DNA of 64,000 bases from Angiostrongylus vasorum. Its lineage: Eukaryota; Nematoda; Chromadorea; Rhabditida; Metastrongylidae. The translations under genes were made by a program, and so were the position numbers. Shown in pieces: positions 33,046 through 46,089 of the stretch. The notes under the pieces are model-generated. The model made no database searches, was not told the DNA's origin, and was given only the letters and a program-made list of their open reading frames with translations. Each line of letters opens with the position of its first letter. The stretch's first letter is position 1. The stretch is taken from assembly GCA_018806985.1 (NCBI GenBank), contig JADANN010000032.1, positions 584,001-648,000 on the forward strand, read 5' to 3'.

Positions 33046-36000
33046 TGCTTAGGACGAATTTAAGTAAACGTCTGTTTTGGAGAGTATTAGCTTTCAAAAT
33101 CTTTGCTTTATTCCACTATTTTGGTCCCAGTGTGATGATGTTCAAGCGTTTCCATCTTTACGCTTGTAATGCTGGAGCGATTCAGGTCATCGGCACCGAA
33201 AAAGATGGAGAGCTTTGTTTAAGCGGAGCATAGAAGGGAATGAAAGTCTACGGTTTTTATTCTAACGCACCTCTAATCATTAAGCTACAGATTCCCTTGC
33301 CGTCCATATATCTGCGGATTTGTCACATGTACCCGGGGCAGACCTTGGCCAGGCTGACCTTGGGATCCCAAGGAACCACAATGGTTCAGCCGCCAAGTCT
33401 CCTAAAGTGGAAAAAACTTGGCTACTTGGCTTCACTATGCCACTGATGAGATATAGGTCATCATGGCGTAGTAAAGCCAAGTGATTAATCTCTGAACCTA
33501 TATGCGTCTCAGAGGAAGTATGTGATTGGTTCCATTCCATTCTCAACCATTTCTCATCCACGCACTTATCGCTACTTGACGACTCATCCTCGCTCCAATC
33601 ATTCCTGTTCTAGTTTACCATGCCGCTGTAAAGAACATCATCATGTTCGAGACAGCGTTTATTCATAACCTTAACATTTCCAACATTTAAATATTCCTTT
33701 TTTGCTTTTCGATGTGAATCAGTGGTCTAATGGGGCAAGTAATTTTCGAATGCTGACAAATTGTGATAGTTAGCTAGTCGTACAACACAGATGATCGGAA
33801 TATGGATTTTGTTTCCATCGGTACGATAAACAGCGCCAGAACTTGCACTTTAGCCGTCACCACTTCTGCAGTGGAGAAATGGCAAACGTTTTTGCTCGAC
33901 ACTTTTGTATTCGTTTGTGCTTTAAATAGGCAAGTGAGTTGTTATTTAGATGACTGTTTCTGTGAACTGTGAGATCGTTTGGAACACGGACCTCATATGA
34001 ACAATTTTTTTCGCATTTCGGTAAGATACCTTTGATTCATTTCCATTATAAAAAAATTGACATGTGACTAACAAATGATGATTAAGGACGAATATGAGAA
34101 CTGTGTAATAGAAACGGCATAGCTAGCTGGACAGCATAACTTGAGACGTGAAATTGAATAACGTATGCCCGAGGTTGATTAAACTGGAAATAGTCGTAAC
34201 CTTTTAGCAACATCAGAATTAAGTCTGAAGTCAATAATGTTGCGCTTTCGTCCTGAAAAAAGTCTACCGTACCGACATTTGAATCATCGGAATCCATAAC
34301 GCTCACGAATCCAGGAAGGGACTTCTTGGGAATTTCGTTTTGATGAGGTCGTCTTATCTTCTCATAGGTGGTCGTTGTTCGACATATTGTGGTGATATCC
34401 GGCTTTGTCCCGATTTCACAGTTAAAAAAAATTTTCACGCTTTTTTGTTTTGTATTAGTTTACCGGGTTTGTTCCAGCTAGCCTTTTTTCTAAAAGAGGT
34501 TCCTGTATTGTAAGTAGGAGTAATAATGGTGTCGATTAGTCGGAGTTGCATATGTCCATTCTATTCAAATGGTGCAGCAGATTGAAAAGTAGTCCACACT
34601 ATGTTACGTTGCTTTCATAATTCCCACTATTACCGTAACTACTGCTGGCGCCGAGGAAAAACATTCGGCGGAAATTCTCTGAAAGTTGCGATTCGATATG
34701 TGTGAATGCCATTTCCATCTTGTATTATCTATTATTTCCTATCTATCTTTTATTTCGCTGTGTTGTTTTATGATAAAATCCCAAACACCACTTAAGACTG
34801 ACCTCGGCATATTTTTTCTGGAATTTCAACTCATCATTTTTTTGCATATTTTTTCTTTAAGTCCCTAGCGCTGTATTATCTTCAATGGTTAACTGCCCTA
34901 CTGTAGCTTGTCGATGATCGTAGGTATTCAACTATGATCTCGCAGTACGTCTGCCTGTGAAAATCAATGAACAAGGTAAATGACATGAGCAAAAGTTGTC
35001 CAGAATAATGCAAGGCCCTTAACTTCAATCGGTGACGTTAAAGAAGCGCGACTACCAAGCCGAAAATTCCACACTGACCCTTTCCAGTCCTCACAGCGCC
35101 CTTCGATGCGGCTCATATGTGAGTTGTATAGCAAACATTATGCACAAAATAAAGAATGTTTTGTGTGTTATGTTCTCATATGCATTCACACTTCTGCTTA
35201 ACGTGTTTCTTCCTGGTAGTCCTCAACCATTTTTCTTGATGTTGTAAGTTATACCATCTTTATCTGATGAGATTTTGTGAAGCTAAGCTTCATGTATAAG
35301 ACTTTATGTCTATCGGAAGTAGTTCTTGTATGGTGATATGCTCTGAAATTAGCTTTGTCAGAGTGTGTTAACTGAGGAAAGTTTTGACACCTCTTCTTGT
35401 GCAATATCTCTAATTCTCTCTAGCTAACACCACCCTCTACAGAGGGAATATTAGCAGCATCTCATCTTATCAGATTGTCTTCATTCTGAGGTCAAGTCGG
35501 TTTTTCCTTATTTCCCCTCATTCTTTTTCTCCCCCTCAATCTTGACACCGTTGGCTTTCCTATTTGTGATGAATTTCCTTGTTTCCTCTGTAATAAAGAA
35601 ATTAGGGATGTTGAGGATTATGTGGAACTTCCTGTGAGGCTGATGAAATTGAATTCAGCCTCTGCTCGAGAGATGGCTACTTCTACAGGATGTTGGCGTT
35701 CACCGGTAACGATTCTTCTGGAACCGGGAATATGCTGTAAAGTGTAGTAATGATTCCTACGTACGATTTGCTGTATAAAAAAAAGTCGTCCTTTCATCGA
35801 TGGCTGGGACACGGGTCTTTCTTTAGCTGAGGACTTACTTCAGAGAGGATCTGTCCTAGCGGCGCCTGTATAAAAAGCAGAAAGAGGCTTCCCTAGTAAT
35901 CCATTCCCGACTGAAGAGAGTACATTGAATGATCCAACGCCATCGGAGCGGAATAGTGGTGTTGAGGTGTAAAAAAATAAGACGGACATTATTGTGCTGT

Positions 36001-37077
36001 CAACAGTTTACACAACTGTTTCCTCATACTCGTCAAAAGTGTAAGTGATTGAAACCAAAATGTTTAGGTATATTTTCTATCTATTCATAAATTGTAACCA
36101 GTAGATTGTAAAATAACTGTAAAGTAGAACGGGGATAGGAGTTTTGACTGTTTCTAAAGACAAATTGTGTTCAGTTGCATCGATGAGCACATACTTCGGA
36201 ACGATCGAGCGACTTTGGAGAAGTCCCCTGAGTGGTTTACCATCTTATGATAGTGAAAAAGCTTTCTGTTAGGCATCGAAATCCAATGTGTAAGTAGGTA
36301 GAGGCATTTATGTGCCTCTTCACCCGCAACACTTTCTGTAGTGCATACTCTCTTCAGCAGCGATAGTGTCTCGCCGTAAAGTGAAATCTGCCGGAAAAGT
36401 TTCTTTTTCTTTTTTCTTTGAAAATTACTAAATAGGGAGAAGAGCTTTGTACAGGCCACATATGGCGCGACATCTGTGTTGGACAAGCTGCTATCGACTC
36501 TGTACAAGGTTTTCGGCGAAAAAAGTTCCGTGAAGCATTAGCTCGTTGACTAGACGTGAACAGTATACATTAAAGCTAGTCACAAACATGTATTCATACA
36601 CCATTTTCCGCTCGCTCATCGATATTTGCACCTAGAATTCTTCCAATGGCGACATGCTGCGCAATTTATTCGATCCAGCATCCGTTTATCGAGAACCACG
36701 CATCCGTACTGGTTGTTCAGGCTGGTTCACTTTCGCCAGCCAACGGGATCCATGTTGACCCTCTCGCGTTTCACTTTACCTTCATTGTACCGTATTCACT
36801 TCATATTCACGTTGTCTATGTTCTTAACTCAGTAACACAGAAATGATCAATTAGTCGGACTTACGCTGTGTTACTTTGGATTGAGGAATCGGAACAATAA
36901 TCTTTCCGCGTGCTGTTCGTCAACATTTTAGTACGGTGTGCAAAACTTTTGCAATTTCCAGCTCTAATATTGTGATGTTAACAATTTAGTGGAATAAAAA
37001 CTCCATAAAGGATGCCAGAAAGGATTCCACAGAAATGACATGCCTAGAGATCCATCTATACTTGATAACTGGTTTAA
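33046..37077. other. Long stretch without a recognised gene
   Basis: A RepB fragment (- strand) lies at about 33320-33420. An open frame at 34082-34438 (- strand) encodes a non-repetitive sequence (for example KKSLPGFVSVMDSDDSN) but matches nothing I know. Bases 36295-36395 and 39550-39625 share a short repeat ending in a 'gtctcgccgtaaa/gtctctcgccgcaaa' block. The remainder shows nothing. Confidence 0.35.
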
Positions 37078-37365
37078 TGACCCGTCCTCACTGGTTGTAG
37101 GGAGACCCAGCATCATCTCCATTTTTCGGAATTCTGCTGGATTAGCCATTTTGGTTCCCTGGAATCCCGAGTGCAGCCTGGCCAAAGTCTGTTCCAGGGT
37201 CTTCACCATCACAGGCACTCGCAGCCCCTTGCGGATCAGAGGGAGATTTGCCACCATGCGACTTTAATACCAGGACGGTGGTGGATCCTAGTATTGGTTT
37301 ACTCTTAGCTAGGCTTCCTGATGGAAACACTGGACTTCTTCTCAGCTTAGGAGACCTGGGCTATT
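37078..37365 (+). repeat. RepB, 3' truncated
   Basis: It begins GACCCGTCCTCACTGGTTGT and ends after ttctcagcttaggagacctg, lacking the terminal ~100 bp. Confidence 0.85.
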
Positions 37366-37437
37366 CCATTGGAGATCCATCTATATTTAACTAGTTCTTC
37401 TAGCTATGTGATATTTTGAACTACTCGAAATAAATTA

Positions 37438-37668
37438 CTAGGTTCTCGGCATTGATCAACCCGTCAGGAACTGGGCTTCATTAAGCATTATTATAGGTGA
37501 TTGAATGCGTCTCTGGTCTATATAATGACTTGTGGTGGCTTGCCTATTAAACGAATCTGGTGGTAATTTGCTGACTGGATGGTTTGGTGAGCCAGCGGCG
37601 CGAAAGTGAACCTATAACCATGTGTCTACTGCAGGGTATATATAACCGCTGCGCCGCACACTCCCCCC
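37438..37668 (-). repeat. SINE1 copy, diverged
   Basis: Tail at 37440 (ggttctcggcattgatcaac), head near 37665 (GTGCGGCGCAGCGGTTATAT on the - strand), with internal deletions. Confidence 0.78.
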
Positions 37669-38279
37669 TCTGCTCGAAATAGGGTGCCAAATTACAATAA
37701 CCAAGTGAAAGAACTTCTTCTATTGTGCCGACGACGAGTTTTTTCGAAACACCCTGTTTTCAGATTAGTTTGCTTATGATTTGAGGGAAATCTCGTGGAT
37801 TCTGTCAGGCTTTTGAATAATTTCCGGACATTTAATCGAATCGTTCGATCCATGATGCTGTTAATAATCAAAGATCAATACCTAATGCTAGATTGTACCT
37901 TGATAACGATGTGCTTAGTACCTATGCGCAAACAGAAGGCGGCTATGCCTCCGTAGAAGTGGAGTGCTATGAACTGGGGAACATAGAGACTTAAACATCA
38001 GTAGGCCCATCAGTCGAAAGCGAGGTGATTTCCAGACTCAACAAATTGATATTGCCTAGTTAACTGAAATTTTTGAACAAAGTAAAAAGAAGAAAACATG
38101 GAGCCTCATAGCACCAAGTTAAAGTTTCCCTAATTCTGGATTGAAAGAAATTTGTGGTTTTGGTGGTTGTCTATTACTAGTACCTGTACATTCAGCTGGA
38201 ATATTCGTAGGATGCAAACAAGTGAAACGGGCGCCGTGATATATGTAGAGAGAGATAACCTTGCTAGCCCTCTTCCACC
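37669..38279. other. No feature recognised
   Basis: No gene or repeat family was identified. Confidence 0.4.
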
Positions 38280-38650
38280 AATCAATTTCTCAATCTCGTT
38301 GTTTTTTATTTACTGCCTACTCCTTTATAATGGTAGGGTATTATGTGAGATATAACCACAGTGATGCTGAGATGTTTGCAAAACTCCGTACCGCTGGTGT
38401 CTGCGGTGAGGACCGAACACACTATTACCCCTTTCCGGAGGCTAACGCATTCACCACCACACCATATATCTCTGTCTATACCAATAGGTCAATAGCACGG
38501 CTGAGAGGAAGACAAAAGCGAAGGACTGGCATTGTGTGGTGGTGAACGCGTTATCTCCGGTAAAGGGCAATAGTGTGTTCGGTCCCATCCGCAGAACACC
38601 AGCGCTACGGAGTTTTGCAAATATCTCAGCATCATTATGGTTAAATCTCT
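38280..38650. repeat. F1 foldback element
   Basis: The arms at about 38330-38470 and 38510-38645 are inverted: cgttcaccaccacacc-type sequence on the left against tgtggtggtgaacgcg on the right. The outer ends are tggtagggtattatgtgaga and catcattatggttaaatctc. Confidence 0.85.
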
Positions 38651-39139
38651 CAATCTATACGACCCATTAGAACAGGTCAGAATAGTTTTGTGCCGTCGAC
38701 GATGGCCCTTCTAACACTTTCGCAACGACGCCTAGTTTCGCATTTCTACGGAGTGGATGACGCTTAATTTTTCGTTGCGCTCATTGTAACGCCTATAGGG
38801 TGTCACACCGACCGGTCCGGCGGTTTTCAGTTAGCTCCACCTTCTTGTGTTGTGACTTCCATGGTATAAATCCGTTTTTATCTATATTTTGGAAGAATTT
38901 CCACTCTTTTATCTTGTTCATGCTCTATATTCATCTATAAGGCCTCCCATGTTTTTGATGTGTATGAAACTCGTGTGTATGTGATGAAAAACACTCGTCC
39001 CCCAATGCAGCCATACTGCTGTCAGCATTTAATGAAGTTCTATAAGTTTTGGAAACAATACTACGATGTTTACCTTGTGGCTCTGATATCCTCTCACTCC
39101 ACACAATGCTCAAAAGTTATCATACTCGGACACTTAGTT

Positions 39140-39470
39140 ACTTGTATGGCCCATCCTCACTGGTTTTGCGGGCCCCTAGTTTTTTAGTTGCATAGTTTCC
39201 GTTTTTTCGGAGTTTTGTTGGTTTAACCATTGTGGTTCCTTGGAACCCCCGCAGAGGGAGATTTGCCAGCATGCGATTAGTTTGCTACCAGAATGGTGGT
39301 GGATTCTGGTAATGGTTTATTCTTAGCTGGGCTTCCTAATGGAAACGCCGGACTCCTTATCAGCTTTGGAGGCCATGCTAGGGAGGTAAATCCCCACTGT
39401 ACATGGCAGTGCGACACCTAGTAATACCTCCCAGCCACGATGAGGCGATAACCCATTCGGAGGGAAATTC
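39140..39470 (+). repeat. RepB copy with internal deletion
   Basis: It begins TGGCCCATCCTCACTGGTTT and ends ccagccacgatgaggcgata. The part between the first third and the ATACCAG hairpin is shortened. Confidence 0.83.
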
Positions 39471-39649
39471 ATCATAGCTTTTTGGAAATTAGAGAACAAC
39501 GAATTGCTTGTCAACAGTGCTGCACACTGCATGCGATGTCAATTCCTTAAGGTAGCGGCATTTCTGCGCCTCTTCAGAGCCCACACTCTCCATACCGCAC
39601 ACTATCTTCAACAGCAATAGTCTCTCGCCGCAAAATAATAAATTAATGA

Positions 39650-40020
39650 AAAAATTTAATCACAATAATTCTGAGCTATGAGCAAGACGCGGAACATCAG
39701 GTGGGCTTCGAATTCGCGAGTTCCTTTAAGGGCGCTCAATTGCTATCCACTACACCAACCGAGGCCATTGTTTTGCTTTTCTCTCAGCAATGTTTCAACA
39801 CTATCATTGCTATCAACAATAACTGGTCAGCAGGGAATGATCTGGTGAGCACAAATCGGTAGTGAAACCAGTTAAGCTGAAGCTGTAGTCGAAATCATAA
39901 TGTCTAAAGTTTACTTAATGTCTATTCTGTTTCCATGGCAGGGTATGATGTGAAATATTAGCACAGTGGTGCTGAGATATGAGCAAAGCTCGATTGCTGA
40001 GGTCAGGTGTCATACCGGTC
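39650..40020. repeat. F1 arms and middle segment
   Basis: A - strand tRNA-like arm at 39695-39765 (ggtgggcttcgaattcgcga... accaaccgaggcc) is followed by the F1 middle (gttaagctgaagctgtagtc) and a second left terminus at 39938 (tggcagggtatgatgtgaaa), which is truncated. Confidence 0.78.
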
Positions 40021-40654
40021 ACTCCCTCAACTTCATTATGACACCTATAAAGGTCATTCGTCGCGAGAGGACTATGGGTATTGATTGAAGACGATCTATT
40101 AAAAACGATCGTAGTTTTGCAAATCGAATGGAGACAACTGAAAGAACATTTACGGAAGGCGTCATTCGAGTCAGAACGTCAAAGACTCGGCAATTGAGTT
40201 TGGCACTCACTTTGACGGAAGGCATAGAGATCGTCTTGAAGAAGATCTGTCGTGCAACAAAACCTGTATGCTTCTTGATCTGTGATCGTATGGAAAAACG
40301 AGTTGTCATCGGCAGGCAATGACTTTCTGTCGAGTGATTGAGGGAATGTATGGCAACGAAACTTTTCCTGAAACTGCTTATAATGAGGAGGCTCTGACGG
40401 CTTTTTCGTACTGGGCAGGTGGAATCACTCGTTGCACCTTCTCGAAGCTATTTCGAATCTTGGGTCTCACAAATTAACTAGTTAACATAACGTAATAGAT
40501 TTAAAGATAGATATAAATCCAGCATATAAATGCAAATAATATTCCGACAACAATTGATTAATAGCGATTAGTAACAGAGGAACAAATAAATAACTCATGA
40601 GATCTTGGTTAATCCACTAGGTCGTCTTGTTGAATAATAATGTTAATACTTAGT
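40021..40654. other. No feature recognised
   Basis: The overlapping open frames here (40019-40309 - strand and 40128-40322 + strand) are mutual shadows and neither shows a known motif. Confidence 0.35.
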
Positions 40655-40942
40655 AGTGGTGCGGGTGGCGCAATGGTCGGAGTCGCCCTGCAACACACAC
40701 TCGGAATCGATCTCCACGCCCATGGCGCACTAAACCTTCCATGCTTCCGGGGTCGGCAAATTGGTACCAGACTTGTCTTGGTGTATGGCAGCACTGGCTC
40801 GATGTATCGGTAGGCCACCGCTAGTCATTGTAAAGGCCAGATATGCACATTCGATCACCTCCAAACGATGCTTGATGAAGTCAAATGCATGGTGCATCTC
40901 TCAGGGATTGATCAATGCCGAGATCTTTATCTTTATCCTTTA
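40655..40942 (+). repeat. SINE1 copy, near full-length
   Basis: Head GTGCGGGTGGCGCAATGGTC, B box GGAATCGATCT, body with CTGGCTCGATGTATCGG, and tail ctttatctttatccttt. Confidence 0.88.
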
Positions 40943-41734
40943 GTACTTCGTTAGATTGTTCAGCTAACACAATGTTGTTATAAAAACTATACCTGGCTAA
41001 CATTTTTCTTCCCTCTTCTTCAGAGGTGGACTGATTCGAGTCCATGATCCACAGTCGTTCGTTTTGGCGTCCAACAAGTAACACTACTTTATTTTTCAAA
41101 TTTTTGTCCTCCTCGTTGAGACTGTTGAAGTAGCAGATATGGATTGGGGAATGACGCCTTGCCGCCTTGTGCGTCAGGGAAGCAGTTCGTCACCATTGCA
41201 TGCAGACGTGACAAATAAATGCATTCAGGCCAATTCACTTCGTGCCTGTCCTCAAGCATGAATTAGGGATTAATGTTTCTCAGGCGTTATGTGTTAATGA
41301 TTGATGTCTGGCGTCGAAACAAAACACAGGAATGACCCTCATTCTACTGTACTATGCCTGGTGTGCTATAAAAAGTAAATAACTGGTAAAGGTAAGTAAA
41401 CAACTCTTTGTTTGACATCCCGCAGTCCAATAGGATACGAACGACCCAGTAGTTGATTTCCCAGCTCGATGTGGCTTATTTGCAGATCCCATTCACCCTC
41501 CGTGAGCTAACCAGTTTCCCGTATCGATCGTTTTCACTTATTTACCTCTACTGCAAAGGTTTTGGTTGAACTTTTAGCTAGACATTTTACTGGGGAAAGA
41601 AGAATCCGTTCAGATTTGAGACCAGAAGCGAATCGATTCGAAATCAGAACTGTGGAGATCTCGGGTGGTGATATGACCTCTTTTGAATTCATATAATAAT
41701 TATACCTATTAATTGTAACATATTTGTGGTCAAT
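40943..41734. other. No feature recognised
   Basis: No gene or repeat family was identified in these ~790 bp. Confidence 0.35.
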
Positions 41735-42160
41735 TTCTATTTACTACCTACTATTTTTTAGTTTCAGAGTGTTGTGTGAAATGTAACCATAACGCTGCTG
41801 AGGTATTTGCAAAACTCCGGACCGCGTTCCCGGTGGCTAACGCAGTTCACCACCACACCATGCGGGTCCTTCGTTTCACCTCTCAGCCATGTTATTGACC
41901 ATAGCTTCAGCTTAATGTGTTTGTGGCTATTTGTGCTCCCCAGATCAATCCCGATGACGGGTGATTGCTGTTAGCGCCTATAGGTCAATAACACGGCTGA
42001 GAGACAGCCGAACCAAAGGACTCCGCATGGTGTGGTGGTGAACGCGTTAGCCCTCCCAGCAAAAGTAATAGTGTGTTCGATCCCCACCGCAGACACCAGC
42101 GGTCTGGAGTTTTGCAAATATCTCAGCAACATAGTGGCTATAACATAGTTATTCAAACAT
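41735..42160. repeat. F1 foldback element
   Basis: The left arm (41770-41890) and right arm (41990-42130) are inverted (gcaaaactccggaccgc against ggtctggagttttgc). The left arm has lost part of its tRNA-like segment. Confidence 0.82.
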
Positions 42161-42744
42161 AACCAGCTAGAATTTCTACGAATTCTCCAGAAGTTTGCTG
42201 GGTCCTACAACTTCGTACCATTTTCCTCAAACGATCACTTGCCGAATATTTATCACCGATTGATTTCCTCCGTGTTTCTGACAACTTAGTGCTCTGAGTC
42301 ACTGGGAAGGTTCAGCTCAATGGCGATGAAGAGCTGGAAATTTGCCGTGGATATTGGGTAAATCATTTCATGTAGACGGCGTTCAAATGCGAATCTTAGC
42401 TTTTTAGAACATCTTTGGAACTTTTGGCTAGTGTGTCGTTCTCTAAACTATAGCTGATCGGCTTCTAACTCCCCTACCCCGCTTGTAGGCCTGCCTCGTT
42501 TATTTGTTCCTTTGTTTGGTAAAAATGGTAAAAAAGAGCGTATATGCCAGTGAATGAGCCACTTCGAAGTACAAAAACAAGCCGCATTTTTTCTTGCAGT
42601 GAAAAGCGACCTATTTTGCTGTAGAAGTGCTTGCTGCAGAAACAATGCATTGCGATAAAACGCGACAATTCATTGCTTTTTTCAGATGGGTTCTGCGAAG
42701 ACGGTTTCAAAGCAGGAGTCATGTACTAAGCAGTAGACTAGAAC

Positions 42745-43035
42745 AAAGACACAGGATCTCCACAGGGCAGTGCTTAGGGATGGCCTGAAATATACTCTGG
42801 AGCGAACCCTAGTTCGATCCCTTGCTCGGGGCTCCCCAAGCCTTTCATCGTTCAGGGGTCGGCAGATTGCCAGCACATTTGTCTGGGAGGAAACCAGCAC
42901 TGACTTGATACATTGGTAAACTACCGCAAGTCAGTGTGGGCTAGACTTAGTCACTTCTGCGATGATTGAAAAAGTAGTATATATGGTGTATCCCTCAGGA
43001 ATTAATCGACGTTGAACACTTTATTTTCCTTTTTT
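42745..43035 (+). repeat. SINE1 copy, diverged head
   Basis: The A-box region is decayed, the B box is good (AGTTCGATCCC, 42810-42820), and the body and tail (ttaatcgacgttgaacactt) are present. Confidence 0.8.
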
Positions 43036-43524
43036 TGCCCACATTGCGCGAACTTTTTTTAGGAATTTCCACCATTCATCTTATTTGAATGATGTTCTTA
43101 TACAGGCTCATTTCTCACTAGGTGATTATTACCAACTATTATTGTTTCATAAATCGTCGTACATCATATTTGGCCCTTAATCTTCAAATGATGGACGAGT
43201 CGAAACGGAATAAAATTTAAGTGAAGAGCTAAAGTGCTATGGACCTCCCCCAACTATTTTTGTCTTGTTATGGCCACGGGTATTTTTGAATGATGCAGAG
43301 AATTCTTACCTAAGGTGTCGTGTTTCTATCCGTAAACTATGCGAAGAGCGGGTCTAAGCCAGAAATTGCCGTCACCTTCAAGGAAATTTGGTGGGTGGGT
43401 TGTAGGACGTCCTTCATTTCAAGGCCTACAATTAGCGAACATCCAGACACATGTGCCTTAGGTCTCCATGGAAAAGCAACCTGCCCAAGCAGAAAAAAAA
43501 GCAACCAGATTGAACTCAGAATGC
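43036..43524. other. No feature recognised
   Basis: No gene or repeat family was identified. Confidence 0.35.
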
Positions 43525-44020
43525 TAACCTTTTATTTGCTGCCTGCTATAGTTTTCATTGCATGGTATGATTTGAGATCCAACCATAATGATGCTAAGAC
43601 ATTCGCAAAACCTGGACCCCGCGCCATGTCGTACCACGATTTCCATTTCCGAGGGCTCGCAGAACACACACTGCGGCATAGGCCCTTGATCTGCGCTTCT
43701 CTCAGCTAGCTTTTTTTTACCTAACGTTGCCATCAGCAATCACCCGTCACCGGGATTGATCTGGGGAGCCCAAATCGGCAATGAACCCAGTTAAGCTGAG
43801 GCTGTAGTCGAGATCACAACGCTAACCTTTCTGCTGCCCACCATAGTTTTCGCGGTAGTGTATGATGTGAACAAATGCTGGCTAAGAGAAACGCAGAGCA
43901 AGGGCCTTCATGGCGCAGTGTCTAAAACGCGGGTCCCCTGAAAGGGAAATCGTGGTTCGATCTGGGCGGGATCAAGTTTTGCGAATATCTCGGCATCATT
44001 ATGGTCAAATTGAAAGCAAT
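43525..44020. repeat. F1 elements
   Basis: A left arm (43560-43700), the F1 middle segment (43730-43850, cagcaatcacccgtcaccgg and aacccagttaagctgaggct) and then a separate + strand tRNA-like arm at 43900-43975 (gccttcatggcgcagtgtct and ggttcgatctg) ending at the family 3' sequence (gcatcattatggtcaaat). Confidence 0.78.
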
Positions 44021-44424
44021 GTTTTTTATCATCCCATAAAAGTTTAGCATCGACTTGGCGATCGATTTTTGGAATGGTGAGCTTGATTTACGCGGAAGCC
44101 CTTGGTCGAATAAAACGATCACGTTTTACTCCAGCGCTCTGACCACAGCACCACATGCGTGCATTTGATAATAGTCATGAATATTCTCAAGACGTTAGCG
44201 ATCCCATTCTTTGTACCAAATGCACTGCTTTACTTCATTATAGGTATCTTTCTATGTATGTTTATGTGAAAGACGTTCCTAAGAGTGTTCAGTCTCTTTT
44301 TGTTGTGTATCGTGTACTCGTGCCATAGAACTAAAAAATCCATTGTAGGAAATCCTTTTTCATTCGAAATTGTTATTCTTCGTTTAAATGACATTATCAT
44401 TTAACTTCTCCTTTCACTTGGACA

Positions 44425-44475
44425 CTTGGATGGCCCGCCTTCACTGGTATTGCAGGCCCCAGCACAATCTCGAAT
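44425..44475 (+). repeat. RepB 5' stub
   Basis: Only the first ~50 bp of RepB (ggatggcccgccttcactgg to ccagcacaatctcg) remain, abutting the 3' end of RTE-A. Confidence 0.7.
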
Positions 44476-44479
44476 GGTT

Positions 44480-46060
44480 TCTCTCGCGCTAGCGCCATCC
44501 GTGATGCTGGTCTGCATCGAACATGGTAACGTCTTCGAGGCCCATTCCGTAATCCTGAAATCGTTGCCGTCTATGAACGCAGATGGTTAATATTAGCCAC
44601 GAACACGTCCGCCCGTCGATTGGGTGGTCTTCCAAGAGGATGATTGCATTTTCCTCACTGTTCTTTTCGCCCATCTGTCATCTATTCTTGTTACGCGAGA
44701 GGCTCAACCGTACTTCGCTATCGCTGTTGTATTCTCGTGGATAACGAAAATAAGATATGTTTAGGAGAACTAAGGTGTGGATTCCGACTTGGTGTTATTA
44801 TATACACTACGACGTTATGAGTGCTGGTTAAATCTCATCGTTAGAAGCGCTCTGTGAGCAGTGCGCCGGAGTTCTTGACGTCGCTAAAATATCATGCACT
44901 TCTCTTCTGCATATCAGAACATTGTGAGGACTGTTGAATCGAAGTGAGCGCAGAGTCGGTCGGTGGCTTCTTTAAGAGGCTCGGATGCAGCCCATATTAC
45001 TAATCTTGTTTTATCTAACTTCTCTTTCATATTGCTCTCCATGTCCACCGAGAACTTAAGACACGCGTACGAAGTGGTCTCTGAAATCAGAAAACAGTCC
45101 AATTCGATGCGCTCGCTTTCCCGCCACGGGTTCTTCGCGAACTGGATCGTCTCCTATTTTGCACAATTCAGTCGTTCCTCTCGCTTCGTTGATTACACTG
45201 AGAATTGTGTTTTCATCGCTGGCACTCTTCGAAAAGATGTCGATTTCATCTGCGAAACGAAGATATGGAAGAAATTTGTCATCATTGCATATGTCCTTTT
45301 CATACCAATCGTGCGACATCATTGTCCACTGCAATGTGGCTGTGAACTTCTTTAGCAAGAGGTTGTGGCCTTTTTTGATAGCTCTTTTCTGCGGGAGTAG
45401 TAAGGTCTATGGAAAAGCTATATTCTAGTCCTACAGTTCCGACAGCAGTCAGCTAGTATTCGTATATAGGACGGGTCCACTGCTTGGTCGATGAGCCCTC
45501 CTAAATCCGTAGTCGTTTCTACGTTCTCAAATGATTTTTTCGTGGTTAGGACGTTGATCGTGAGAAAGGTTATGATAAGAGTCAGATAGTGCTTCCGAGA
45601 GATTTCTTTGACTCATAATATCGTTTGGATATGATCAGCACAACAGAATCTCTGTCGAAGTCCTCATTGCTCAACTCATGCGTCATCCTAACCCTTTGAT
45701 GTACGGAATAGGATAATCTTCGTGAATAGCTTGTAAAGTGCACTCAAAAAACATAATGAACGGTAGTTACAAAGAGCCCTTTGGTTGTCCTTCTTGGAGG
45801 ATGATCATGCGCGAGGACCTCCACCCGTCTGGAATTTTCGCTTTATGATGGTTAGATGTCATGTGTGTTCGGAGAAGTACATATAATCTGTGGCCTACAG
45901 CTCGAAGAAAGTCGGCGAGGATATTATCAGATCCTAGAGCTGCGCATCTTTCCATACTTTTTATCGCAACTTGAACTTCAGACACTAGAACTCTGGGCGG
46001 TTTTCTTCAACCGGGACTTAGGGGTCTGAAAGGGGGGATTGTGGAACCGAATAGAATGGT
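44480..46060 (-). mobile_element. RTE-A reverse transcriptase part, defective
   Basis: This is an RTE-1-type LINE on the - strand. The RT N-terminal signature (VAIKSMERCAALGSDNI, then FLRAVGHRLYVLLRTHMTS) is at 45767-45985. The catalytic motif is FADE in place of FADD (45245-45256) in the frame 45056-45358. The C-terminal part (DHPIDGRTCSW, matching the family RPxxRW region) is at 44489-44674. Frames are broken. The endonuclease part of the same element resumes at 48545-49320, beyond an inserted PLE block. Confidence 0.88.
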
Positions 46061-46089
46061 ACAGAACTTTCTGTAATTGATAATTCGGT

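Noticed and set aside
34082..34438. 118-codon - strand ORF with plausible composition
   Set aside because: No recognised motif, no supporting exons; kept only as a remark.
40655..40730. Possible functional tRNA gene
   Set aside because: It has A- and B-box-like sequence but continues into the SINE1 body seen in many copies; no complete cloverleaf.
45056..45358. Independent genes on overlapping strands
   Set aside because: The - strand frame is RTE-A reverse transcriptase; the + strand ORFs are its shadows.
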